DNA from: Actinomycetota bacterium
GTDB lineage: Bacteria; Actinomycetota; Acidimicrobiia; Spongiisociales; UBA4744
Assembly: GCA_013152275.1 (NCBI GenBank)
Contig: JAADGS010000027.1
Location: 86,658 to 150,657, forward strand
Length of the DNA: 64,000 bases
Reading direction: 5' to 3'
The notes beneath the pieces were generated by a model that was not told the DNA's origin, ran no database searches, and worked only from the letters and a program-made list of their open reading frames with translations. Made by a program: the position numbers and the translations under genes. Below are positions 52,458-60,035 of the stretch, piece after piece. Position 1 is the first letter of the stretch. The number at the start of each line of letters is the position of its first letter.

Positions 52458-53497
52458 GGAACCACGACCCGGTCGCCTGCGGCCACCTCGCCGGACGTGA
52501 TCTCGACGAGCCCGTCGGCGTACATGCCCGGTTCGACGGCCACGAGATGGGTCGAGTCGCCGTCGCCGATCTCTACGGCGTAGCCCCCTTCCGAGAGTGC
52601 CAGCAGTGCGGTGACGGGTACGGCCAGCACGTCGTATGCCGCGTCGGTGACGATGCCGACGTCTACCGTCGAGTTCCCGAAGCTCGCTGCGGCCTTCGGA
52701 TCGTCGAGGGAGATCGTCACCGAGGTCGATGTCGCTCCTCCCTGGCCGACGCTCGTATCGAGCGATGTCACGGTTCCACCCATGTCGGTGTCGTCGGGAA
52801 GTGTCACCGTGACACGGTCATCCACTTCGAACAGTCCTTCATCGGAAGGGTCCAGGGTCACGGTGACCACCGAGTCGCTGGAAGACGTGGACAGCACAGG
52901 TGTTCCGTCGCGGACGCCCGAACCCAGTTGAACGAGTGTGTCGGCCACTCGCACCGGTCCCGTGAGGAACACGACTTCGCCGAGATCGACGATCCCATCG
53001 ACGGGTGCGCCGATGTCCTCTTGCCAATCCTTGACCATCGTTCGGGTGTACGACGTGAACTCCTCGTCCACGGTCACCTTGCCGTCGGGGTCATAGCCGA
53101 GAGCCACGAGCGCTTTCTCCAGCTGCCTCACGTCGGCGCCCTCGGTGCCCTTGCGCAGCGGACGCCACGCCGGCAGGTCTCCGTAGAGGAGGGTGACCGG
53201 CTGGTCGTTGATGACGAAGAGCGTGTCTCCCTGCTCGAGCGTGGAATCATCGTCGACGGAGGAGACGAGGGTTCCGTTGAGACGATTCAGAATCGGGTCG
53301 GTGGAGGTGTAGCCGAGGGTTCCGCTCACCGTCTCGGTCTGTTCGAGGTCGGTGACCGTTGCTTCCGCAAATCGGAGGGCTCTGACGGTCGTGGCCGTCG
53401 CGTTCTCTGTTCCGCCCCTGAGCGAATACCAGACGCCGGCTCCTCCGGCGACCAGAATCACGATGATGGCGGCGATCCAGCGTCCCGCTCGCCCCAT
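52454..53497 (-). CDS. MacA/HlyD-like adaptor with peptidoglycan-binding domain
   Basis: 347 aa. An N-terminal membrane anchor (WIAAIIVILVAGGAGVWYSL), a biotinyl-lipoyl-like start, then a peptidoglycan-binding domain 1 motif (GADVRQLEKALVALGYDPDGKVTVDEEF) inserted before the beta-barrel (SVVTVTLDPSDEGLFEVDDRVTVTLP) and a C-terminal domain ending GEVAAGDRVVVP. This PG-binding plus adaptor arrangement is usual for Gram-positive MacAB-like systems. ATG shares a base with the lipoprotein stop. Confidence 0.85.
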   Translation of the reverse strand: MGRAGRWIAAIIVILVAGGAGVWYSLRGGTENATATTVRALRFAEATVTDLEQTETVSGTLGYTSTDPILNRLNGTLVSSVDDDSTLEQGDTLFVINDQPVTLLYGDLPAWRPLRKGTEGADVRQLEKALVALGYDPDGKVTVDEEFTSYTRTMVKDWQEDIGAPVDGIVDLGEVVFLTGPVRVADTLVQLGSGVRDGTPVLSTSSSDSVVTVTLDPSDEGLFEVDDRVTVTLPDDTDMGGTVTSLDTSVGQGGATSTSVTISLDDPKAAASFGNSTVDVGIVTDAAYDVLAVPVTALLALSEGGYAVEIGDGDSTHLVAVEPGMYADGLVEITSGEVAAGDRVVVP

Positions 53498-54105
53498 CAG
53501 CCGCCTCCTCCTCCCGGTCCGACGGCACCCCGGGTTCCTCCGAGGAAGCCGGGAAGGTTCGTGAAGATGCTCTGGCAGGCGTCGTTGGCTTTGATGAAGG
53601 CCGGATCGCTCGGGTCGATATCGGCGAAGGGTCCGCGAGGCGGGCCGTCCCCGGATCCGGGTGAACCGACGTTGGAGAAGTCGGGGTCTGGCATGTCGTA
53701 GCCGTTCTCGCGCATGCAGGCCGCATACGTGACGAACGTGTCTTCGAGCTGTGTCCGATCCTGCTGCCGGAACCCGATGGCGACCCGTTCGAGAATCGGA
53801 CCGCACGCATCCCGTGCCTTCTGGAAGAGTTCCCGATCATTCGGGTCGAAGTTGGTGGGACGGGAGAGCCGCAGGTTGCCGTTTGCGTCTACGACCGGAT
53901 CCTCGATCTCGATCCCCTGTTCACGAAGGCACGCCGTGAAGTCGAGCATCGCCTGCTCGAAGTCGACCTCGGTCGTCGTCGTGGTGCTGCTTTGGGGCGT
54001 GGTGTCTTCGAGCGATGCCACCGCATCACTGCTCGTGCTTCCTCCACCGCATGCTGCCGCGACCAGGCCGAAGGCAGCCACGAGTGTGATGAGTCTGATG
54101 CTCAT
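53497..54105 (-). CDS. Lipoprotein with duplicated Cys motif, MacAB operon
   Basis: 202 aa. The lipobox LVAAAC is at the end of the signal peptide, followed by a Ser/Thr-rich linker. Two similar stretches, FTACLREQGIEIEDP and YAACMRENGYDMPDPDF, each precede a Asp/Pro motif, and two more cysteines (KARDACGPI, KANDACQSI) occur at matching positions, suggesting an internal duplication with two disulfides. Family function unknown. A ribosome-binding site GAGGAAG precedes ATG 54105; first gene of the operon behind an array of regulator heptamers. Confidence 0.8.
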   Translation of the reverse strand: MSIRLITLVAAFGLVAAACGGGSTSSDAVASLEDTTPQSSTTTTTEVDFEQAMLDFTACLREQGIEIEDPVVDANGNLRLSRPTNFDPNDRELFQKARDACGPILERVAIGFRQQDRTQLEDTFVTYAACMRENGYDMPDPDFSNVGSPGSGDGPPRGPFADIDPSDPAFIKANDACQSIFTNLPGFLGGTRGAVGPGGGGG

Positions 54106-54415
54106 GGGCTTCCTCTCAGGAGTATCCAGAGTGACGATCGCGCACCGGGCTTAACGGCACGTGAAGGGAGCATGAGAATGTGATGAGAAAACCTGCGCCT
54201 GACACGGCGGCCTTTCTCACATTGCCTCCTGAGGAAGGCAGCGGAGTCGTGGCACCACATCATTGCCATGGCGCCTTCTGCCCCCCTGTCTTGCCTGTCC
54301 TCGAGCCTGGGTAGACGGCCATCGCACGGTCCGCCGTCCGGGAACCGGATGAGTCGTAGCCCCTTCGACCGGCGAGGCGCCCCGAGTTCGACGGGCGGGC
54401 AGGTCCGGACGTGGA
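54106..54415. other. Intergenic region: hairpin, then regulated promoter of MacAB operon
   Basis: 310 bp, no gene. From right to left: a GC-rich stretch, an imperfect hairpin GCCTTTCTC/GAGGAAGGC (54210-54239), then the heptamer sites at 54161-54189 and the leader of the lipoprotein gene. Confidence 0.5.
54161..54189 (-). promoter_or_regulatory. Tandem heptamer sites upstream of MacAB operon
   Basis: Minus-strand TTCTCAT at 54183-54189 and 54172-54178, exactly 11 bp apart; a degenerate third (CCTTCAC) at 54161-54167. Same motif and period as the sites at 56182 and 58256. Confidence 0.6.
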
Positions 54416-56119
54416 TCAGCGCATGTCCGCCTCGACCTCCTGCGGGAGGGGGAACCAGCGGATGGCTTCTGCGGAGGGTGACAGGCTGATCGGCTCACCA
54501 TCGAACGGTGCGAGGGGCTGCCCGAGGATCCGACGCGCCGCAGACAAGTAGGCCGGAAGGCGATCGAGGGGTTCGACCGGCCGACGTCGAGGGTAGGTCA
54601 TCGCCGCTCCGTCGTAGGTGATGTCGGCGAGTGCCATCGGAGGCACGCGGGTCCCGGCTCGATGCCGCCACACTGCCGTCGCGGGGTCGACGCCGTACCG
54701 GCTCAGGATCCGCCATCCGTCGTTGGCGATGAGGTGCACTGCGTCGACGATGTAGGAGAACTCGTCCTCGCCGATGAAGTAGTTGAAGTTGACGCGAGCC
54801 CAACCGGGCTTGATGATCTCGCAGCCATCCTCGACCTCCTTCTCGAGACGTCGGCTCATCTCGTGGTCGATACCGAGGAGACGATGTCCGTACGGCCCGG
54901 CGCAGGAGCAACCGCCGCGTGCCTGAATGCCGAAGAGGTCGTTCAAGAGTGCAACGACGTAGTTGTGGTGGAGCCACCGGTCGATCCCGAAGCGTTCGGG
55001 AGCGCGCACCACGAACGACACGATCGAGAGCCGATCGGCGTCGGGGTTGCCGAGGATCCGGATGTTCGGATCGTCTCGCCAGGAACCGATCGCTCGACGG
55101 ATGAACGCTGACTCGCGGCGCCGAATCTCGTCGGATCCGACCGCCTCCTTGAGTTGGAACACGAGTCCGGCTCTGATCGACTCGACGATCGCCGGCGTGC
55201 CGCCCTCCTCACGGTGCTCCTGATCGCGGAGGTAGTGGTGCTCGAACGAGCTCACGTAGCTGACCGTCCCTCCGCCCGGCACCGACGGAACCCGATTGTG
55301 GAGGAGATCGCGACGTACGGCGAGCACACCGGGAGTCTGCGGCCCACCGATGAACTTGTGCGGAGAGATGAACACGGCATCCTTGTAGTCGTCACCGTGC
55401 GTGTCCGGGGATCGGAGCTCGACCGCGACGTAGGGTGCCGCAGCCGCGAAATCCCAGAACGACAAGGCTCCGTGACGGTGCAGCATGGACGAGATCGCCG
55501 ACGTGTCGGTGATGATGCCGGTGACGTTGGAGGCGGCGGAGAAACTGCCGATTCGCAGAGGGCGGTTCTGGTACTCGACCAGCATCTCGTCGAGATGTCC
55601 GAGGTCGATGTGGCCGTCGTCGTCCTCGCGGATCTCGACAACGTCGGCGATCGATTCGAGCCAGGGGAGTTCGTTGGAATGATGCTCATACGGGCCGACG
55701 AAGACGACCGGCCTGTCCCTCGAGGGAATGTGGTCTTCGAGATGGTGGCGCTCATCGAGCTCGGCCGGGATTCGGATGCCGAGGATGGTGATCAGCTTGT
55801 CGATCGCTCCGGTCGACCCCGACCCACAGAAGATGACTGCGTGCTCATCATCGTTTCCGCCGAGGCATCGTTTGATGATCGACCTGGCCTCTTCGCGGAA
55901 CCGAGTTGTCTGGAGCCCCGTTCTGGACGTTTCGGTATGGGTGTTGGCATAGAGGGGCAAGACCACATCGTGGATGTAGTCCTCGATGAACGACAGCGGC
56001 TTCCCCGAGGCCGTGTAGTCGGCGTAGGTGATCCGCCGGGGGCCGAAGGGACCGTCGATCGCCGCATCGGCGCCGACCACGGAAGAGCGAATCAACTCGA
56101 TGAGGTTTTCGGTTGCCAT
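54416..56119 (-). CDS. Class V aminotransferase / cysteine desulfurase-like, long form
   Basis: 567-aa PLP enzyme. The PLP lysine is in FISPHKFIGGPQTPG, preceded by SFWDFAAAAPYVAVEL. Unlike the gene at 1.8 kb, it keeps a cysteine-rich active-site loop IQARGGCSCAGPYGHRLL, reminiscent of the catalytic Cys loop in desulfurases. A C-terminal ~110-residue extension follows. Substrate unknown; sulfur mobilisation is a reasonable guess. ATG 56119 lies 6 nt after TACCAT (plus-strand 56126-56131); the longer frame to 56188 is rejected. Confidence 0.85.
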   Translation of the reverse strand: MATENLIELIRSSVVGADAAIDGPFGPRRITYADYTASGKPLSFIEDYIHDVVLPLYANTHTETSRTGLQTTRFREEARSIIKRCLGGNDDEHAVIFCGSGSTGAIDKLITILGIRIPAELDERHHLEDHIPSRDRPVVFVGPYEHHSNELPWLESIADVVEIREDDDGHIDLGHLDEMLVEYQNRPLRIGSFSAASNVTGIITDTSAISSMLHRHGALSFWDFAAAAPYVAVELRSPDTHGDDYKDAVFISPHKFIGGPQTPGVLAVRRDLLHNRVPSVPGGGTVSYVSSFEHHYLRDQEHREEGGTPAIVESIRAGLVFQLKEAVGSDEIRRRESAFIRRAIGSWRDDPNIRILGNPDADRLSIVSFVVRAPERFGIDRWLHHNYVVALLNDLFGIQARGGCSCAGPYGHRLLGIDHEMSRRLEKEVEDGCEIIKPGWARVNFNYFIGEDEFSYIVDAVHLIANDGWRILSRYGVDPATAVWRHRAGTRVPPMALADITYDGAAMTYPRRRPVEPLDRLPAYLSAARRILGQPLAPFDGEPISLSPSAEAIRWFPLPQEVEADMR

Positions 56120-56181
56120 GCCTCGATGGTAGAGGGATCTGTTGGATTGCATCGGGTCGCGGACCGGGTCATGTCGGTTCC

Positions 56182-56237
56182 TTCTCACCCGTTTCTCATC
56201 TTCCTCTCACCATCTTCCTAAGCCTCCCCGGTACAGT
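56182..56237 (+). promoter_or_regulatory. Tandem heptamer array and promoter of MprA-like gene
   Basis: TTCTCAC (56182), TTCTCAT (56193) and CTCTCAC (56204) follow each other at exact 11-bp steps. A -10 TACAGT (56232-56237) lies 21 bp downstream and ends 8 nt before the start codon. This layout suits autoregulation by an OmpR-family regulator. Confidence 0.6.
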
Positions 56238-56245
56238 GGCTTTTC

Positions 56246-56929
56246 ATGAGTGGTTCCCGAATCCTGATCGCCGAAGACGATCGCGGCGTGCGCCAATCAC
56301 TGGAGCGAGCTCTGCGCTTTGAGGGTTACGACGTGTCCGCCGTCAAGGATGGTGCCGAGGCACTGGAGGTGCTCATCGAGGATGTTCCCGACCTACTGTT
56401 GCTGGACGTGATGATGCCACACATCGACGGTCTCACCGTGTGCCGGCGGCTGCGGGCCACCGGTAACGCTGTCCCGGTGCTCATGCTGACGGCGCGTCAT
56501 GAGGTCCGTGACCGTGTCGCCGGGCTCGACGCGGGTGCCGACGATTATCTCGTCAAGCCGTTCGCGTTGGAGGAGCTGTTGGCGCGAATCCGTGCGCTCC
56601 TTCGGCGCAACGTCCCTGCCGAAGGAGCCGAAACGCTGACGGTCGGTGATCTGACTCTCGATCCCCGCACGCGCAAGGTCACGAGAGGGGATCGTGAGCT
56701 CAACCTCACGAAGACGGAGTTCGATCTCCTCGAGCTGCTCCTCATGAACGCCGGTGTGGTCCTGACGAGAGAAGTGATCTACGAGCGGATTTGGGGGTAC
56801 GACTTCGGAACGAGCTCGAACTCCCTGGATGTCTATATCGGCTACCTACGACGAAAGATGGAGGAAGGCGGCGAGCCGAGGCTCATCAGCACCGTTCGCG
56901 GCGTCGGTTACGTGATACGGAAGCCATGA
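56246..56929 (+). CDS. OmpR-family response regulator, MprA-like
   Basis: 227 aa: receiver with AEDD (~9-12), phosphorylated Asp54 in LLLLDVMMP and Lys in [14 protein letters not shown], then a winged helix ([57 protein letters not shown]). Closest in type to mycobacterial MprA. Coupled to the kinase by ATGA. Start is leaderless. Confidence 0.95.
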   Translation: MSGSRILIAEDDRGVRQSLERALRFEGYDVSAVKDGAEALEVLIEDVPDLLLLDVMMPHIDGLTVCRRLRATGNAVPVLMLTARHEVRDRVAGLDAGADDYLVKPFALEELLARIRALLRRNVPAEGAETLTVGDLTLDPRTRKVTRGDRELNLTKTEFDLLELLLMNAGVVLTREVIYERIWGYDFGTSSNSLDVYIGYLRRKMEEGGEPRLISTVRGVGYVIRKP

Positions 56930-58266
56930 AGCTGCGAGCAAGACTCACGATGCTGGTCACCGGCGCAGTGGCACTTGCCGTGATTCTCGTTTCCGCTTCG
57001 GCGTTCTTTCTCGCTCGCGCCCAGATGCGTTCGGTGATCGACGAGTCGCTCCTGGACCGTATCGCGTTCGCCACGCGCGTCGAGAATGCCAGCGGGATGA
57101 TGCGCCGGGTAGGTCCGCTGCTGCTCGCCGGCGCTGCCGGCGATCTCTTTCGTTTGGATCAATACGTGCAGGTGGTCTTCGCCGACGGGTCGATCGAGAC
57201 TCCTCTTGGCCAGGAGCTGATACTGCCGGTCACCAATCATGACGTGGCGATCGCCGCAGGCGCCGAGCATGGGATCATTCGTGATGTCTTCGTCGACGGT
57301 CTGCATCTTCGGATGGTGACCGGCCCGGCCGGCAAGGGCCAGGCGGTCCAGTACGCCCGCCCGTTGACCGAAGTCGATCAGACACTCGCAAAACTCGCTT
57401 TGGTGCTCGGCCTCGTCGGGCTCGGTGGTATCGCGATCGCCGCCGCTCTCGGGATGATCGTCTCGCGCAGCAGCCTCGCGCCGGTGATGGCGCTCACGGC
57501 GACTGCAGAGCATGTCGCAGAAACACAGGACCTCGAGGCACGGATCGACGTCGATCGCGACGACGAGATCGGGCGACTTGCAGCGTCCTTCAACACGATG
57601 CTGGAGGCATTGCAGACCTCGCGTGAGCAGCAGCGCAGGCTGGTTGCCGACGCATCACACGAACTGCGAACACCTCTCACGAGCCTGCGGACCAACATCG
57701 AGTTCCTTGCCCGGGCCGAGGGGATGGGTGACGACGACCGGATGGCACTCATGGACGATGTGTCTTTCGAGATGCGCGAGTTGAGCAGCCTGGTCGGTGA
57801 AATGGTCGAGCTTGCGACCGATCCGAAGGCAGGCGACGAGCCGCTACAGGGTGTCGACCTCACCGAGACGGTCGACGAGGTTGTCGGACGGGCTCAGCGG
57901 AGAACCGGAAGGACGATCGAAGTGTCGGGTGATGCAGGGCAGATCGAAGGGCGTCCGAACTCGCTTCAGCGCGCCGTGTCGAACCTGATCGACAACGCTC
58001 ACAAGTGGAGCCCTCCGGAGGCGCCGATCACGATCACCCTCTCACCGGGCAGGGTGGAGGTCGCCGATCGCGGGCCAGGGATTCCCACGGAGGACCTTGC
58101 CTACGTCTTCGATCGTTTCTATCGGGCGACCGAAGCGAGGTCCCTCCCCGGATCCGGGCTTGGGCTGTCGATCGTCAGGGAGATCGTCGAGAACCATGGC
58201 GGCACCGTGTTCGCGTTCAACCGGGACGGTGCGGTCGTCGGGTTCGAGATCCCGATTCTCACCTGA
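56926..58266 (+). CDS. Sensor histidine kinase, MprB-like
   Basis: 446 aa. Two membrane helices (residues ~8-30 and ~155-180) flank an extracytoplasmic sensor; then HAMP ([20 protein letters not shown]), phospho-acceptor His245 in [15 protein letters not shown]-box [10 protein letters not shown]-boxes VADRGPGIP and [13 protein letters not shown]. In mycobacteria mprAB senses envelope stress and lies beside the HtrA gene pepD; an HtrA gene is also the next gene here, though in convergent orientation. The last codons overlap a regulator-site array. Confidence 0.95.
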   Translation: MKLRARLTMLVTGAVALAVILVSASAFFLARAQMRSVIDESLLDRIAFATRVENASGMMRRVGPLLLAGAAGDLFRLDQYVQVVFADGSIETPLGQELILPVTNHDVAIAAGAEHGIIRDVFVDGLHLRMVTGPAGKGQAVQYARPLTEVDQTLAKLALVLGLVGLGGIAIAAALGMIVSRSSLAPVMALTATAEHVAETQDLEARIDVDRDDEIGRLAASFNTMLEALQTSREQQRRLVADASHELRTPLTSLRTNIEFLARAEGMGDDDRMALMDDVSFEMRELSSLVGEMVELATDPKAGDEPLQGVDLTETVDEVVGRAQRRTGRTIEVSGDAGQIEGRPNSLQRAVSNLIDNAHKWSPPEAPITITLSPGRVEVADRGPGIPTEDLAYVFDRFYRATEARSLPGSGLGLSIVREIVENHGGTVFAFNRDGAVVGFEIPILT

Positions 58267-58317
58267 TTCTCACGTTGCTCTCAGGCTCCTCTCATGGTGG
58301 GAGCGCATCCTTATGAA
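58256..58317 (+). promoter_or_regulatory. Four-site heptamer array with downstream promoter
   Basis: TTCTCAC (58256), TTCTCAC (58267), CTCTCAG (58278) and CTCTCAT (58289) at exact 11-bp steps. 16 bp after the last is a -10-like TATGAA (58312-58317), so the last heptamer covers the -35 position, as for an activator. No protein gene follows on this strand. Confidence 0.6.
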
Positions 58318-58514
58318 TGCAACTCGACAAAGAGTGCTCTTCCCTCCCCAAGGACCCGGCTTTCGAGCCGGGTCCTTGTCTGCAGTTTGTCTGCACACAA
58401 TGAAAGAAGACCCGGAGATACTTCGGCATTGAGCCGCCGCATGAGGACCAGCATGCGGATCTCCAGGTCCCGGTGGTCCGGTTGGTAGTCGCCACCTCGA
58501 GGAAGCGACATCAT
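58311..58514 (-). CDS. Possible small protein, doubtful
   Basis: 67-aa frame starting MMSLPRGGDYQPDHRDLEIR. The first ~33 codons have the strong third-position GC bias of real genes here; the second half runs antisense through the UUCG terminator and loses it. No ribosome-binding site or leaderless -10 is clear. It may be the remnant of a gene or chance. Confidence 0.25.
   Translation of the reverse strand: MMSLPRGGDYQPDHRDLEIRMLVLMRRLNAEVSPGLLSLCADKLQTRTRLESRVLGEGRALFVELHS
58324..58385 (+). ncRNA. Candidate small RNA ending in a UUCG terminator
   Basis: About 60 nt between the predicted start (some 7 nt after TATGAA) and the terminator. It holds a small hairpin AAGAG-TG-CTCTT (58330-58341), a pyrimidine stretch TTCCCTCCCC (58340-58349) able to pair with purine-rich ribosome-binding sites, and the terminator stem. 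No start codon with a ribosome-binding site precedes a frame of useful length. Prediction from layout only. Confidence 0.45.
58349..58378 (+). terminator. Intrinsic terminator with UUCG tetraloop
   Basis: Perfect 13-bp stem CAAGGACCCGGCT/AGCCGGGTCCTTG closed by TTCG, followed by a T-rich stretch. Also ends the two-component operon if transcription reads through. Confidence 0.85.
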
Positions 58515-58826
58515 GGCCGCTTCAGCGACCGGCCACCTCCAGAGTCCTGTTACAACTGTCTACCAAGACCACCTCCTCTCTCTGGTGGCCTCAGTTTGGC
58601 ACAGAACGCTGCAAGATCGGAGAGGTTTTTTTCGACGATCGAACCCTGGTTTCGTCTGAGGGAAAAGGAGATGGTCGGGAGACTTCCTCTTTTCGTTGCT
58701 TTCTCTGATGAAGGAACAGGGCGTCACGAGCAGGCGGAGTGTGAAGTGGGACGGTTCTCGCAACGCCTCCGTCGTCTCCGCCTGGCTTGGGACTTCCCTC
58801 TGCGGAGGGGGAGGAGGAACGGTGCC
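58386..58826. other. Intergenic, low coding potential
   Basis: About 440 bp apart from the doubtful small frame. It is less GC-rich than the surroundings in places. A T7 run (58627-58633) is preceded by GGAGAGG that could pair with CCTCTCT near 58574, a possible weak plus-strand terminator. No other structure seen. Confidence 0.4.
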
Positions 58827-59882
58827 TCAGCGCTCGCCGACGGTGACGGCGATGGTGCCCTGCCGGCTGCCTCGGACGACGGTCAGCAGGAGCACGTCCC
58901 CTTTCTTGGCCGCGGCGATCGTGGCCTCCAAGGTCGGCTGATCGGTGACCTTTGCTCCGTTCACCGCGGTGATGATGTCACCGACCTGGAGACCTGCGCT
59001 GTCGGCCGGGCCGGTCGGGAGCACGGTCGTGACGATCACACCTTCGTTCGTCGCCAGTCCGAACCGTTGTTGATACTCGTCGCCGTTGGTGACGAATCCG
59101 ATACCGATGAAGGCCCTGCCGAGACCTTCGAGGACGCGGTCGACGTCGGGAAGTGCGGTTTCGATCGGTATCGCAAATCCGATGTTCTGTGCGTTGCCTG
59201 CGATTGCGGTGTTGATGCCGATCACCTCGCCATTCCGGTTCAGTAGCGGCCCGCCGGAGTTGCCCGGGTTGATGGCCGCGTCGGTTTGCAGGAGGCCGCT
59301 GAGCCGACCGGTTTGCGTCCGGATCGTTCGATCGACGGCGGAGAGGATACCGACGGTGACCGTCGGTGAAGAGCTGTCCAGGCCCAGTGCGTTGCCGATG
59401 GCGACCACCGGGTCACCGACGTCCATCGAGTCTGCCCTTCCCAGCGGGAGTGGCTCGAGACCCTGTGCGTCGTCGACTTTGAGGATCGCCACATCGTCCG
59501 CCGGGAAGCCTCCGATCACTTTGGCGGTTCGTGTCCGGGCGTCCTCCCCGACGATCGTCACCTGGTCGGCTCCCGCGATGACGTGGAAGTTGGTGAGGAT
59601 GTGGCCATCGTTGTCGATGACGATGCCGGTGCCGGTGCCCGACTCGCTCAGCTCTCGCCGCAGGAACATGTCGATGGTGATTCTGCTTTGCGTAACCGTG
59701 ACGATGCCGGATCGAACGGTGTCGACGAGGTCCGAGACGTCGTAGAGGATCACCCCCGGCTGTGGAACGGCAGGCGAGATGGCAGGAGGCATGGCCGGTG
59801 CGCGCGATGGCGCGTTCACGGCGCCGAGACCTGCGCATGCCGACAGCACGATCGAGAACGCTGCAACGGAGATCGGGCGCAT
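58827..59882 (-). CDS. HtrA-type serine protease with PDZ domain, lipoprotein
   Basis: 351 aa. A signal peptide ends in lipobox LSAC, so it is probably anchored outside the membrane. Trypsin-like triad: His in ILTNFHVIAG, Asp in DDVAILKVDD, Ser in NPGNSGGPLL. The PDZ domain is GVIVTTVLPTGPADSAGLQVGDIITAVNG. ATG 59882 is supported by TACACT 7 nt upstream (plus-strand 59890-59895) and by the lipobox; ATG 59942 is an alternative. Extracytoplasmic protein quality control, possibly tied to the MprAB-like system. Confidence 0.9.
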   Translation of the reverse strand: MRPISVAAFSIVLSACAGLGAVNAPSRAPAMPPAISPAVPQPGVILYDVSDLVDTVRSGIVTVTQSRITIDMFLRRELSESGTGTGIVIDNDGHILTNFHVIAGADQVTIVGEDARTRTAKVIGGFPADDVAILKVDDAQGLEPLPLGRADSMDVGDPVVAIGNALGLDSSSPTVTVGILSAVDRTIRTQTGRLSGLLQTDAAINPGNSGGPLLNRNGEVIGINTAIAGNAQNIGFAIPIETALPDVDRVLEGLGRAFIGIGFVTNGDEYQQRFGLATNEGVIVTTVLPTGPADSAGLQVGDIITAVNGAKVTDQPTLEATIAAAKKGDVLLLTVVRGSRQGTIAVTVGER

Positions 59883-59960
59883 GCGGGTGAGTGTACGTGT
59901 TTGTGGCGGGTGTCTCGGAGTAGGGACGTTCGGCCCTTTCATAGGGGACCTTCGGGTGGA

Positions 59961-59988
59961 TTCCAGGTACCCCCGGGGGTAGTAGAGT
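59961..59988 (+). promoter_or_regulatory. CsoR/CstR-type operator within promoter of cytochrome operon
   Basis: TACCCCCGGGGGTA (59968-59981) is a perfect palindrome of the G-tract type bound by CsoR/RcnR/CstR regulators. It lies between a weak -35 (TTCCAG, 59961-59966) and -10 (TAGAGT, 59983-59988), 47 bp before the octaheme cytochrome start. Confidence 0.55.
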
Positions 59989-60035
59989 GATATGTACCAC
60001 TTCTTGATACGCGATCCGACACGGGGGTCGAACTT

